NCBI RefSeq assembly: GCF_027627455.1
Contig: NZ_CP115483.1
Coordinates: 1,736,001-1,800,000, forward strand
From: Sphingobacterium sp. SYP-B4668
GTDB lineage: Bacteria; Bacteroidota; Bacteroidia; Sphingobacteriales; Sphingobacteriaceae
Length of the DNA: 64,000 bases
Reading direction: 5' to 3'
A model generated the notes under the pieces. It did not search any database. It saw nothing but the letters and a program-made list of their open reading frames with translations, and had not been told where the DNA came from. The position numbers and the translations under genes are program-made. This document shows, piece by piece, positions 16,895 to 25,281 of this stretch; the stretch's first letter is position 1; every line of letters starts with the position of its first letter.

Positions 16895-17665
16895 CTAGAG
16901 AAGTCCTAATTCGATGCAGCGCTTGATAAGCGAGCTGCTATTTCGAGTTTGGGTTTTGCGAAGTATATTTTTTCGATGTACGCGTACGGTCAATTGTGAA
17001 ATTTCGAGTAGCTTGGCAATTTCTATACTGGACAATCCTTGGGCGATATGAGGAAGTATTTGTAATTCACGCTTGGTCAATATATCTTGCAATTTGTTTT
17101 CTTTTGACAAGGGAGACAGGTCCATTTGATGGAAGTCATTTCGATCATTGATACCCATTACTGTGGCAATATAGTTGTTGACGGCTGTAAGATGCGAAAT
17201 GTCTGTGTGGATATTCAAACTTCGAAGGATTCTATCTTCTTTGTCCACCACTAAGGTAATGGCTTGGTGGTGAAAAAGTTTATATTCCCCAGTAGCTGTT
17301 CGCATGCGAAAACAATAGCAAGATTTCAATGATTTTAAATGTTGATTTCCAATTTCAGCAATTTTCTTGGAACAATGTTCTTCGGCATTCAGTATGAAAG
17401 GAATATCATCTGGATGGATAAGGTCAATGATTTCTTGCAGATGAGTCGGTTGTTTTTCTAATCCATGTATTTTATTTAGACTAGGGTGCTGATGACTGAT
17501 TTCCTGTTGTCGTATATCGATGACGTAATAATAGTATTCCCCTACGATAAACAGTTCCGAAATCAACGCCAATATGTTGGCAGCATCCACAGATATATTT
17601 TCTGAGGAAAAGATTTCCGGATATTTCTCCCAAATAGGGGTTAAGCTATGGTCATTGTGCTCCAT
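16895..17665 (-). CDS. PAS-like/LuxR transcriptional regulator, paralogue 1
   Basis: This 256-residue regulator has an N-terminal sensory region (about 35-180) resembling a PAS fold, with segments such as IDLIHPDDIPFIL and LKSCYCFRMRTATGEYKLFHHQAI. It ends in a LuxR/GerE helix-turn-helix (about 192-256: LTKRELQILPHIAQGLSS, then LTVRVHRKNIL). It is a tandem paralogue of the next gene, alike along the whole length. It has no receiver domain, so it may bind a small molecule directly. The inverted repeat AAATACC-N8-GGTATTT lies 34-55 bases upstream of its start. Confidence 0.9.
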   Translation of the reverse strand: MEHNDHSLTPIWEKYPEIFSSENISVDAANILALISELFIVGEYYYYVIDIRQQEISHQHPSLNKIHGLEKQPTHLQEIIDLIHPDDIPFILNAEEHCSKKIAEIGNQHLKSLKSCYCFRMRTATGEYKLFHHQAITLVVDKEDRILRSLNIHTDISHLTAVNNYIATVMGINDRNDFHQMDLSPLSKENKLQDILTKRELQILPHIAQGLSSIEIAKLLEISQLTVRVHRKNILRKTQTRNSSSLIKRCIELGLL

Positions 17666-17698
17666 TGTTACAATGATAAGTAATGTTCGTACAAAAGA

Positions 17699-17720
17699 AA
17701 ATACCTTAAATTAGGTATTT
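17699..17720. promoter_or_regulatory. Operator-like repeat upstream of LuxR paralogue 1
   Basis: AAATACC-TTAAATTA-GGTATTT, perfect seven-base arms around an 8-base spacer (extendable to nine-base arms by including the flanking bases). The same arms and spacer length occur upstream of paralogue 2 at 18700-18721. Binding by one or both LuxR proteins is inferred. Confidence 0.55.
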
Positions 17721-17781
17721 TGATTGTATGTCCTATTCGGAGAGGGAGAGGACTTTACTTGGATAAAGGGACGAGTTAGTG

Positions 17782-18549
17782 CTAGATCAACCCCAGCTCA
17801 ATACATTTTTTTATTAAGTTTCCACTATTGGTCACCTCTATTTTTTTTAATAGATTTTTTCGATGTACACGCACGGTCAATTCTGATATAAAAATCTTGT
17901 TGCCAATTTGTTGGCTAGATAGTCCTTGGGCGAGCAAACTGAGTACCTCCATCTCGCGTTTAGTGAGTTTGGGAAGTGGCTTGCTCGAGTTTTTTTTGGA
18001 TAGATCCATTTGACAGTAGTCTGTGCGTCCACTTACACCAGTGACTAAGACAATCTTGTTGTTCACCTGGGTAATGTGATGGATATCAGTATGGATATTA
18101 AGTGCTGTTGCAAGGCCCCCTTTTGCATCTTTAGATAGGTGAATAGCTTGATGATGAAAGAGATGATAGGTGCCATCAGCAACTTTCATTCGGAAGCAAT
18201 ATGAATTCTTGAGCAAAAGTTGATGTTCGAAACCTATTTCCTGCATTTTTTGTAAAGTTGCAGCCTCCGCTTCAACGACAAAATCGAGATCATCCGGATG
18301 GATATAGTCGATGATTTCTTGTACCGTTCTCGGATATTGGCTGACGCCATGGAGGTGGAGTAGATTGTCGTGGATATGAGAGATTGTGTAGTCTGCTAAG
18401 GTGATGACATAGTAATAGAAGGGGCCGAGGGCCAATGTCTCGGTAATATAATCTCCAATTGATATGTTTTTGTTAGCTGCATGTTCATTGGCTAATGCCT
18501 CGGGATAACGTTCCCAAACATCCGCTAGTAAATGATTTTGTTTTTTCAT
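17782..18549 (-). CDS. PAS-like/LuxR transcriptional regulator, paralogue 2
   Basis: This 255-residue protein has the same architecture as its neighbour: a PAS-like sensory region with IDYIHPDDLDFVVEAE and NSYCFRMKVADGTYHLFHHQAI, then a LuxR helix-turn-helix (LTKREMEVLSLLAQGLSS, then LTVRVHRKNLLKK). The recognition helices of the two paralogues are nearly identical, while the first 50 residues differ more. This points to one DNA target read by two sensors. The gene is transcribed from a region with a -7 box TATTTTTG (18658-18651) and the shared inverted repeat. The ligand is unknown. Confidence 0.9.
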   Translation of the reverse strand: MKKQNHLLADVWERYPEALANEHAANKNISIGDYITETLALGPFYYYVITLADYTISHIHDNLLHLHGVSQYPRTVQEIIDYIHPDDLDFVVEAEAATLQKMQEIGFEHQLLLKNSYCFRMKVADGTYHLFHHQAIHLSKDAKGGLATALNIHTDIHHITQVNNKIVLVTGVSGRTDYCQMDLSKKNSSKPLPKLTKREMEVLSLLAQGLSSQQIGNKIFISELTVRVHRKNLLKKIEVTNSGNLIKKCIELGLI

Positions 18550-18650
18550 CTCTCCATCGGTTAAGACTCATTTTGTCCAACAGAAATCGGCGAAAGTTTC
18601 CATATAGAAGGAGTACTATGCACTATTCAATCAGTCAATTATTGGCTTTA

Positions 18651-18658
18651 CAAAAATA
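18651..18658 (-). promoter_or_regulatory. -7 promoter box of LuxR paralogue 2
   Basis: The minus strand reads TATTTTTG, matching TAnnTTTG, about 100 bases before the start codon. No clear -33 TTG is present. The inverted repeat sits 42-63 bases further upstream, where an activator would bind. Confidence 0.4.
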
Positions 18659-18699
18659 ATTAAATAATACTAAAACCACGAACTTGAATGGGTTTCAAA

Positions 18700-18721
18700 A
18701 AATACCCAATTTTAGGTATTT
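18700..18721. promoter_or_regulatory. Operator-like repeat upstream of LuxR paralogue 2
   Basis: AAATACC-CAATTTTA-GGTATTT, with the same perfect arms and spacer length as the site at 17699-17720. It lies in the divergent spacer between the LuxR gene and the secreted serine protease, so it could serve either gene. Confidence 0.55.
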
Positions 18722-18953
18722 GCAGACGTTGATGTTTTTGCTTCATTTGTATGTACCTATTATGTGAGATGAAAAGGCTAACTCTGTTTAAAAGAAGTTC
18801 TCGTCATTGCTCTTTGATCCATTTCCATGGAAGATGCGAAGGGCCTTATTGACCTTGATGCGTATGTGTAGCTGTGCAATGTCCCGTATTAGCGTGAGTA
18901 TTTTGCAGTTACAAAGCATGTGGCGGTAGTGGTGTAAATTATAATAAATATAT

Positions 18954-19703
18954 ATGAAAAGTATTTTTTTAACAACAGCTATAGTACTCTGTTTTGTCCT
19001 ACAAAGTAGGAGTCAGGGTAGAATTGATCCGCAGGTATTTCCTTACGCTTATGTGGTAAAGTTGAAGACCTATAGTATGGGCAGTAAATCGTACAATCAT
19101 GGTACAGGAGTCGTCATCAATAGAAACTCCATTATTACCAATGCGCACAATGTCTTTGAAAAAGATTCTATTATCATCATATCTGGATATGGCGGAAAGG
19201 ATAGCACTAAGATACATTCGGTATCCGTCTCTGTAAAAAAAGATAAAAATGCTTTTTACCCGTCCGAGTACGATGAAAATGAAAGTCAATTTGATTATGC
19301 AGTCGTCAAATATGCGGATGAGCAGTTTTTCGATAACATATTCCGTCAGTCCAATAATAGGCAACTTGAACTTCAAAAATTGAGTTTCGCCGACTTAGAT
19401 ACGATACACATAGCCGGATATCCATACTATCGTTGGTTCGAAAGGTTTATAAAAGATAGAACTAAGGGAGAATTACAGATTGCAAATGCTACCGATAAAA
19501 AAGAAATATTGGATGACAATATCGTTTTACAATATAAGCTCGGCACCAGAAAAGGTAGTAGTGGTTCCCCTCTGTGGGTAGTACGTGATGGTAGATGCAT
19601 TCTTACAGGTATCCATCGATCGGGGTTCGGGAGCAGCAATGCAGGGATTCTTTATAATTTGGATGCAATAGCGCAGATTAATAAATGGATTTCTATCCAA
19701 TAG
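18954..19703 (+). CDS. Secreted trypsin-fold serine protease
   Basis: This 249-residue protein has a signal peptide (cleavage near Ser20/Gln21) and a single chymotrypsin-fold domain. The catalytic triad is visible: His65 in ITNAHNVF, Asp114 in FDYAVVKY and Ser205 in GSSGSPLW. The oxyanion-type GSSGSP motif and short length resemble the S1B V8/glutamyl-endopeptidase-like or S1C branches without PDZ domains. It should act in the periplasm or outside the cell. It leads a co-directional group with the two unrecognised envelope proteins that follow. Specificity cannot be read reliably. Confidence 0.87.
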   Translation: MKSIFLTTAIVLCFVLQSRSQGRIDPQVFPYAYVVKLKTYSMGSKSYNHGTGVVINRNSIITNAHNVFEKDSIIIISGYGGKDSTKIHSVSVSVKKDKNAFYPSEYDENESQFDYAVVKYADEQFFDNIFRQSNNRQLELQKLSFADLDTIHIAGYPYYRWFERFIKDRTKGELQIANATDKKEILDDNIVLQYKLGTRKGSSGSPLWVVRDGRCILTGIHRSGFGSSNAGILYNLDAIAQINKWISIQ

Positions 19704-19811
19704 AATGACTTGAAATCATGAAAGACGCAACAATTTCAAAAACAATTTTTCCCTAACCGACAAAGGTTATGGTCAAGCAGGCACAACCGCAGCTTATAAT
19801 AATAGAAAGCA

Positions 19812-20804
19812 ATGAAATTCAACTATTTTATCTTCACCTTGTTTGCTAGTACGTTTGTAGCATTTGCCCTTGCACAGCATACATCCTCTCGACATCAATT
19901 TGGTGCTAATATTGGTGTCCAAGTAGGTGTGAGACAGGAGACAGGCTATATGATGAAAATATTTGCGAATGGTGGTTATGGATACGAATTTAACTTTGCC
20001 TTTCCCAATGCACATATTGGAGCAGCTTTTAATCTAAAAACACTCTCCACTAGACAAGAAAAGAAATCAAATAGTAAAAAATATAAGCCTAACAGCTCCT
20101 GTGAGTTGGTCGGGGGGATATCATCGATTTTCAGGATTGGACCTTTAGACCGTCGCTCTACATGGACGAAAGATTTTTATAAAGGCCAAGCTTTCTATAG
20201 CTATGCTAATTTAAACCAATCGCCACTGATGCACCCTTTCCATAGTAGCTTTGCTTTCGGTACCCAGTTTATCAGGATCAAAGATGATCGAAAACAACCA
20301 ATGAAGCAGCGTGTAGGTTTTTTAAACGTGAAAATCCACCGATTTCAGGCCTTCTTTCAGAATGACGGAGCCGAACCGTTTACGTGGTTAGGAAAGACTT
20401 TAATCAATTATAGGAAAGATCGGTACTACACCAGTAGTGTAATGCTATCATGGCATTTTCCTACCACACACCTTGGACAAGTCAATACCTTATCATTCAG
20501 TTTTAACAAGTTCACGGGAGAATACGGCGAGGCTTATCGTATTGCAAATCGCCTTCGAAATAATACTGTAGACTATCGAGATACCCTGCAGTATGCATAC
20601 AATGTCAGTTTTGTTGGAGTAGGAGTTAAGTTGAACGATATAGGAGAGATATCGCTCAGAAAATACAATCCTGAAGATAGGCTCGATCCACAAAATCTAA
20701 TCCATTATGGACGTGATATGTCTTATCATATCAATAGTACACCAGGACATTGGGGCCTGGATGTCCAACGTGCTTTCGGGATATTGTCAAATCATAAAAA
20801 TTAA
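19812..20804 (+). CDS. Unrecognised exported beta-rich protein
   Basis: This 330-residue protein has a signal peptide ending FALAQ (about residue 22). The mature part alternates aromatic and polar residues (for example GANIGVQVGV, GGYGYEFNFAF, YYTSSVMLSWHF, NTLSFSFNKFTGEYGEAYR), as in an outer-membrane beta-barrel or a beta-sheet enzyme. I do not recognise the family with confidence. There is a faint resemblance to Bacteroidota proteins annotated with the type 23 polymorphic toxin domain, too weak to name it. It lies 108 bases after the serine protease and 10 bases before a lipoprotein gene, so it belongs to the same small secreted module. Confidence 0.65.
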   Translation: MKFNYFIFTLFASTFVAFALAQHTSSRHQFGANIGVQVGVRQETGYMMKIFANGGYGYEFNFAFPNAHIGAAFNLKTLSTRQEKKSNSKKYKPNSSCELVGGISSIFRIGPLDRRSTWTKDFYKGQAFYSYANLNQSPLMHPFHSSFAFGTQFIRIKDDRKQPMKQRVGFLNVKIHRFQAFFQNDGAEPFTWLGKTLINYRKDRYYTSSVMLSWHFPTTHLGQVNTLSFSFNKFTGEYGEAYRIANRLRNNTVDYRDTLQYAYNVSFVGVGVKLNDIGEISLRKYNPEDRLDPQNLIHYGRDMSYHINSTPGHWGLDVQRAFGILSNHKN

Positions 20805-20814
20805 CTTGTGTAAG

Positions 20815-21591
20815 ATGATAAAGAGAGTTGAAATCAGATTGAAGAGCTTATGGACTGCGATGAGTATCATATTGTCCCTAATATCCCTTGGTGGATGTGC
20901 AAAGAAGTTTAGTTATGCTCGACAACTTCCAACTTCGCAACCCGCGGATTCCATCGATTTGAAATATTTTGATGTCTATGCGAATACCGAGTATTTCGAT
21001 TTTGAAAAGAGACAGCGCAGACAAGGAGACGATTCCTCTAGTAACAATATTGAACGTATAGGCATCAATTATCTGCTTATCGAAAAAACAGGAGCTTACC
21101 CTAAAAAGGTCATACATATATCGCCTATAAAGTACTATTCTCAGGTTAAGATAAATGTGCTCGGCAAGAGAACTTCTGAGTTCTCCTCCTTTTCTCGGGA
21201 ATATTTTGATAAGGGAAATATTCTGGATGTCCGACATTTTAATTGCTTTAGAAAAGGTTCTTATTTTGAAAATGGAAGAATAAGTTTTGATACGTTAGAC
21301 TATTGGGGCACCCATCAACGTATCGCTGATCAAATAGAAATAGATAGCCTCACCTTGTCTGATGGAGAACTTGTATCTGTAAATAAGTACCTCCAGTTTG
21401 CACAAGTATTTGTCAAGGTAGATAATCCTAAATGGTTTTTTTCGAACTATAAATCCGAAAAAGAATATTATTTGACACCGATTAAATCGATGTTCATATA
21501 TGGAAATGAAGAAAAAAACCAAGTATACTTTGAATTGGCCGAGAAAGACAACTTCAAAAATTATGTGAAATTTAGCAATCGTGTGCGTTAG
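20815..21591 (+). CDS. Unrecognised lipoprotein
   Basis: The 258-residue product from ATG 20815 has a basic n-region, a hydrophobic stretch and a lipobox SLGGC (Cys at about 31). A longer in-frame start at 20707 lies inside the previous gene and is not needed. The mature part is charged and aromatic with many Tyr, Lys and Asp, and no transmembrane segment; I see no known motif. The start is ten bases after the previous stop codon, so the two are almost surely cotranscribed. A partner role with the beta-rich protein before it is an inference from linkage. Confidence 0.68.
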   Translation: MIKRVEIRLKSLWTAMSIILSLISLGGCAKKFSYARQLPTSQPADSIDLKYFDVYANTEYFDFEKRQRRQGDDSSSNNIERIGINYLLIEKTGAYPKKVIHISPIKYYSQVKINVLGKRTSEFSSFSREYFDKGNILDVRHFNCFRKGSYFENGRISFDTLDYWGTHQRIADQIEIDSLTLSDGELVSVNKYLQFAQVFVKVDNPKWFFSNYKSEKEYYLTPIKSMFIYGNEEKNQVYFELAEKDNFKNYVKFSNRVR

Positions 21592-21990
21592 CAGGTCACT
21601 GTCCTAATTTTTTGTATGTTTAGTTTTCGGAATATTGACCAGATGTTCGGCCTTGCGCTTGAAGCAAGACCGATCATTATAACAAGTCACCATGATGCAT
21701 GAAGATAGTCGATTTAAAGACCAGCACCTGATATTGGAAAACCCAAGTTCTATCATGAAACCAAAAATAGGAAAGCCTTACTCGCCCTTATTGAAAAGTT
21801 AAAGAAAAAGTGATTGGCGAGAAGCGTGCTGCAAAGATCAGCTCTGGGCATAGTGGATGGTTGCCGGATGTTACGAATTGCGCGATTTGTTGGTCTTCTA
21901 TAGAGTCGATGATACGATACTCGGTTTTACAGAGAGCTGTGTCAGTTGTGCTGGTGATTATAGCAGTGAAGGATTGCTAAGGGTTGTGTT
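21592..21990. other. 399-base region with degenerate coding remnants
   Basis: No intact gene is seen. One open frame (21718-21813) ends in a Lys-rich tail that looks like a real protein C-terminus but has no start. A second frame at the right end (21857-21994) resembles a RelE-like toxin C-terminus. Together they suggest a decayed gene or gene pair. Confidence 0.3.
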
Positions 21991-21994
21991 TTAA
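21857..21994 (+). pseudogene. Possible remnant of a RelE/YafQ-like toxin
   Basis: A 45-codon frame starting ATG 21857, just after an in-frame stop, contains the run GCYELRDLLVFYRVDDTILG. This recalls the core beta strands of RelE/YafQ-type mRNA interferases (G-Y-x-E-L/C-R/H ... DLL-x-Y-R). The usual upstream helices are absent, and the C-terminus is unlike the normal GTHS-x-LF ending. It overlaps the 3' end of the next, opposite-strand gene by four bases. A chance resemblance cannot be excluded. Confidence 0.2.
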
Positions 21995-22677
21995 TCCTCC
22001 ACTCGCCATAAAGGGCTGAGGATCTGAGCCGATTTGATCAAGTGTGTTGTTTTGTGCAATGCGGTGCTATAAGCACTATAGAAATCGCTGTAGGTCTGGA
22101 AATAATCATCTAATTGATGATATACCTCTGTCATCTTTGCCAAGAAGTCTTCCAGGTCTTTTTCCAATGTCCCTACGTCGACAGCCATGTCCGTATGATG
22201 ATAAAAAACCGGGTCCAAAACCTTGAAATTTAAAGGATCTATGGGTTTTTCATAGCTGTAGTAGGTGTCAGCGATGTCAATATATTCTTTTTCTAAACAG
22301 GCTATCTTGTCGTAGAATGTAATCATACGCCGATGTAGGTGCTGTACCTGGAGATGGTAGTCCCGCAGCTCGATTTGAACGTTTACCTCTAAGTCAGCTA
22401 TAAGATTGGAATTGTCAAAATCTATTGTTTCTTTATAGAATACCAAAGTATCGGCCAAATCCGTTCTTTCATCCTCTAAATCGTGAAGTTGGATAATCGT
22501 CAATAATACGAGTGCGTGCTCTTTTTCGAAACGCGTCTTCATTTCCCATACTTGGTCATGTGCTTTTCGATAGTCGGCTAAGGCCGTCCGTTCTAATTTT
22601 CCCTCTAGTGATGGTTCTTCTTTTAAATAGGTGATTTTTCTTAATGGATGATTGATAACAACACTCTTCATATTCAT
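21991..22677 (-). CDS. Unrecognised helical protein
   Basis: This 228-residue protein has no signal peptide or membrane segment. It is predicted to be mostly helical, with long charged heptad-like stretches (about residues 25-150) that could form a coiled coil, and many Asp, Glu, His and Tyr. No catalytic motif or family is recognised. It lies 175 bases downstream of the Fn3-like orphan at 22853-23467 on the same strand, but the terminator at 22799-22840 separates them. Its own promoter is not evident. Confidence 0.62.
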   Translation of the reverse strand: MNMKSVVINHPLRKITYLKEEPSLEGKLERTALADYRKAHDQVWEMKTRFEKEHALVLLTIIQLHDLEDERTDLADTLVFYKETIDFDNSNLIADLEVNVQIELRDYHLQVQHLHRRMITFYDKIACLEKEYIDIADTYYSYEKPIDPLNFKVLDPVFYHHTDMAVDVGTLEKDLEDFLAKMTEVYHQLDDYFQTYSDFYSAYSTALHKTTHLIKSAQILSPLWRVED

Positions 22678-22798
22678 AATCTAGCAGTTTTTAAGTTTAG
22701 CTTAGGGGTGAAAGGCTTTAGACACACATCAGTGATTCGGTTAGTAGGAAAGCCTCCATCAGCATTTAAAATAAACAATAGTTTTACAAAAAACAAAG

Positions 22799-22840
22799 GA
22801 TATCTTCTGATTACTTTTCGAAGCAATCGGAAGATATCCT
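22799..22840 (-). terminator. Terminator after the Fn3-like orphan gene
   Basis: A 15-base stem with one mismatch (GGATATCTTC-T-GATT against AATC-G-GAAGATATCC) encloses a loop of about 12 bases. On the minus strand it is followed by TTTGTTTTTTG. It lies 13 bases past the stop codon at 22853. Confidence 0.82.
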
Positions 22841-22852
22841 AAGCATCATTGG

Positions 22853-23467
22853 CTATACCACAAAGCAACGGACGTTATCACTGTAATTGGGCGTAGGGTC
22901 AGGGCCTAGATAGGATACCCTAAACTCGTACTCTTTTAAATGATCGAGCTCTTTGAGGGTTATCCTAGATTTGGAACTCAATGTGATAGTCCAATCAATC
23001 GCACCCACGATTCGATGTTCAAATTGATAATACCGAGCGGATTTCCACGCCTTGGTGCTGAGATCAACCATCATTAACCCCTGTTCGTGGTTGCGCACAG
23101 TTAAGATGGTGGGCTTGGGTGATATACCAACTGGTATAGAGCGTGGTTTCGAGGGAGTAAATCCCGCTGCCAAGATAAGGTTAGGGTCTCCTTTGGCCAC
23201 CATTTCTACATGCAAGGACAGTTGGTACAGTGCTTGTCTCAGGGCCGTACCATTCTGATTCTTGATGACTACCTGCCGTTTGTCGCGATAACTCGCTTCG
23301 GCGACACTGTTCCTGAACAGATCTAGCTCTGTCTTCAATGCCGCTACTAACTCGGTCGCATCTGGAAAGAGTACCGCATTTTCTGTTGATTTTTTCAATA
23401 CATTGTCTCCGTACTTCAGCAACTTTGCTTCCGATCCGATTTCTGTTGTTACTTTTGGCTTTGCCAT
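22853..23467 (-). CDS. Unrecognised protein with Fn3-like C-terminal domain
   Basis: This 204-residue protein lacks a signal peptide. Residues about 1-95 are charged and helical. Residues about 110-204 look like a fibronectin type III-like beta sandwich, with Trp/Tyr core positions (AWKSARYYQFEHRIV, then LDHLKEYEFRVSYLGPDP). Such cytosolic Fn3-tailed proteins recur in Bacteroidota genomes without known role. It is followed by a strong terminator and preceded by a -7 box, so it is a single-gene unit. Confidence 0.65.
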   Translation of the reverse strand: MAKPKVTTEIGSEAKLLKYGDNVLKKSTENAVLFPDATELVAALKTELDLFRNSVAEASYRDKRQVVIKNQNGTALRQALYQLSLHVEMVAKGDPNLILAAGFTPSKPRSIPVGISPKPTILTVRNHEQGLMMVDLSTKAWKSARYYQFEHRIVGAIDWTITLSSKSRITLKELDHLKEYEFRVSYLGPDPTPNYSDNVRCFVV

Positions 23468-24048
23468 AATAAATGAATTTAAAAGGTTAAAAAAAATTTA
23501 ATTGTTCAACAAATGTACGACAGAGGTGAAGGGAAAATGGGGGTAAATAGTGCCAACTTTTGGACAGTATTAGGCTTTTTACTGTCACTATTAGACACCT
23601 TGTATCTTACTTTTAAATGAAAGTGCTTAGATGAAGCCGTAAAGGCACTTTTTGGGCTGAGTTGATATCAGCGACAGGTCATGACCTCTGGAACAAATGC
23701 GACGATCTTTACATCCAATGTACCCAACTTAGTGCTTAATGAGCGGATTGTTTGATGAAGTGAGACCACCTTTGTATCCAATGGGACTTTCTTTGGGTCT
23801 AATTGGACAACCGCTGTAAGTTATGTGACCATCCCAAAGCTGGATAATAAGATGTTTAATCCAGAGGTGTGTCATGTTAGGTATACCGTCTGCTACTTTT
23901 TAGTAAAGGTGTGTAGATCGGTTTCCAAGTCAATCTCTTTCTTGTGATAATAACGTTCGTTTGATGCGATACTGCGTTCATTGTAATCAACGACGAAGTT
24001 TAATTGAGCAATAGTGGAGAAGTTTGTCTTGCCTGTTGTAATCTATTC
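23468..24048. other. 581-base intergenic region without a gene
   Basis: Apart from the -7 box near its left end I see no coding frame, strong hairpin or clear repeat. Three spaced occurrences of a gaCAnnnT/CCAA-type phrase around 23700-23850 (for example catccaatgt, tatccaatgg) are loosely alike but not convincing as repeats. Confidence 0.5.
23510..23517 (-). promoter_or_regulatory. -7 promoter box of the Fn3-like gene
   Basis: The minus strand reads TACATTTG, an exact TAnnTTTG match, giving a leader of about 40 bases before the start at 23467. No clear -33 TTG is seen at standard spacing. Confidence 0.45.
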
Positions 24049-25092
24049 TTAATCGAACCAATGTTTGACGAAGCTCTTCTGTTTTCCCATTTTCTCTCTG
24101 AATTCATTTGGTCCCATCCCGAATCGTTTTTTAAACAACCTAGAAAAGTGTTTTGCACAAGAAAAGTTTAATGAAAACGATATACTAGCCAAGGTATCGT
24201 CTGAGTTCAGCAAAGTCTCTCGAGCACTGGCCAGCCTATACTCTATGATATACCCGTTAACAGTCAAAGGCTTATTGACAAATGTACGGAACAGCTTGCG
24301 CCGGCTCACGTGCATAGCCTCTGCTATCTTATCTGGATTAAGATCCGAATCCCAAAAGTGTTCACGTATATAGACCAAAGCATCGCGATATAGTATCATG
24401 TCGTAATCCTTCGCATCTTTTTTTTCGTTCGTCAATTCTTGAAAAACCAATTGACATAATCGGAGGTTCCATGCTGCAAGCTGAAAGTTGATGGCAAAGG
24501 GTTTGAAATCAAATCGGCGTAGTGCTTCCAAAACGGCAAGTATTTTACTGCTTACCATCATGTTTCCAATAACTTGCTGATCATTAAGTTGGTCCACCGA
24601 TTGAATAAGACTCCCTAGTTTAGGATAATCTTGAACAAGATTGGCTAAATGTTGCTGGGCTATACCCAGCATAAAAATCCAAGCTTTCCCCTCCTCAAGG
24701 GATAGCGTTTGTGCTCCTTCGGTAGTGTAGTAGCACAATAGCTTTTGTGTTTTCAAATATTGGGGAGTGGATAGCTCGATCTTTCCATCTCCTAGTATTG
24801 TCAAAAGCATCCAAAGATGACCGTTTCCCTTATTTAAATGAAGTTCTATTTCCTGTTTGCAAATTCTGTCTTTTAGTTCTAGCCAGCAGAAGTCTTGATT
24901 TTGTAAAATTCGATGTTGAAGGAGGATAGTGTCTTTCTCGGATGGCTCCTCTTCATCGCTGAATTTATCTGCGACTCCAAAAGAATACCCCATATAGGGT
25001 AAGAATGCTAGATAGCCGTCATATTGGACTGTCTCTTTGTGGGGAGTTGGATTTAAAGATTGTAAAAATCTAGATCTTAGCATACTGCTCAT
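24049..25092 (-). CDS. AraC-family transcriptional regulator
   Basis: This 347-residue regulator ends in a two-helix-turn-helix AraC domain (about residues 240-340). Visible pieces are LNPDKIAEAMHVSRRKLFRTF, quoted here only as its core IAEAMHVSRRKLFR, and the second motif ISFSLNFSCAKHFSRLFKKRFGMGPNEFR. The N-terminal 230 residues have no clear cupin motif; they may form a FecR-independent, PchR-like sensory domain of the kind common in Bacteroidota. It stands alone between a gene-poor region and DUF808, so its target is unknown. An alternative start nine bases downstream (25083) is possible. Confidence 0.88.
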   Translation of the reverse strand: MSSMLRSRFLQSLNPTPHKETVQYDGYLAFLPYMGYSFGVADKFSDEEEPSEKDTILLQHRILQNQDFCWLELKDRICKQEIELHLNKGNGHLWMLLTILGDGKIELSTPQYLKTQKLLCYYTTEGAQTLSLEEGKAWIFMLGIAQQHLANLVQDYPKLGSLIQSVDQLNDQQVIGNMMVSSKILAVLEALRRFDFKPFAINFQLAAWNLRLCQLVFQELTNEKKDAKDYDMILYRDALVYIREHFWDSDLNPDKIAEAMHVSRRKLFRTFVNKPLTVNGYIIEYRLASARETLLNSDDTLASISFSLNFSCAKHFSRLFKKRFGMGPNEFREKMGKQKSFVKHWFD

Positions 25093-25281
25093 TGGTCATC
25101 AATAGCAAGATACTAAATTATCGAGAATCAACAAAATAGGAGGTAAGACAGTGCGATTATCCGAACCGCAATCCGGTTGCCATGTCCGGCCTTCATTCTG
25201 ATTATATCAAGGCTATATAGGCTTCCTTTTTATGGGTATCTAACCTGAGGATGAATAGCGTGCTATAGCGTCGGGTAGATT

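Larger units (their letters stand above)
18550..18953. other. 404-base divergent intergenic region
   Basis: No coding frame is credible. It contains the -7 box and inverted repeat described separately and otherwise A/T-rich sequence up to the serine protease start at 18954. I see no clear promoter pointing toward the protease. Confidence 0.55.
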
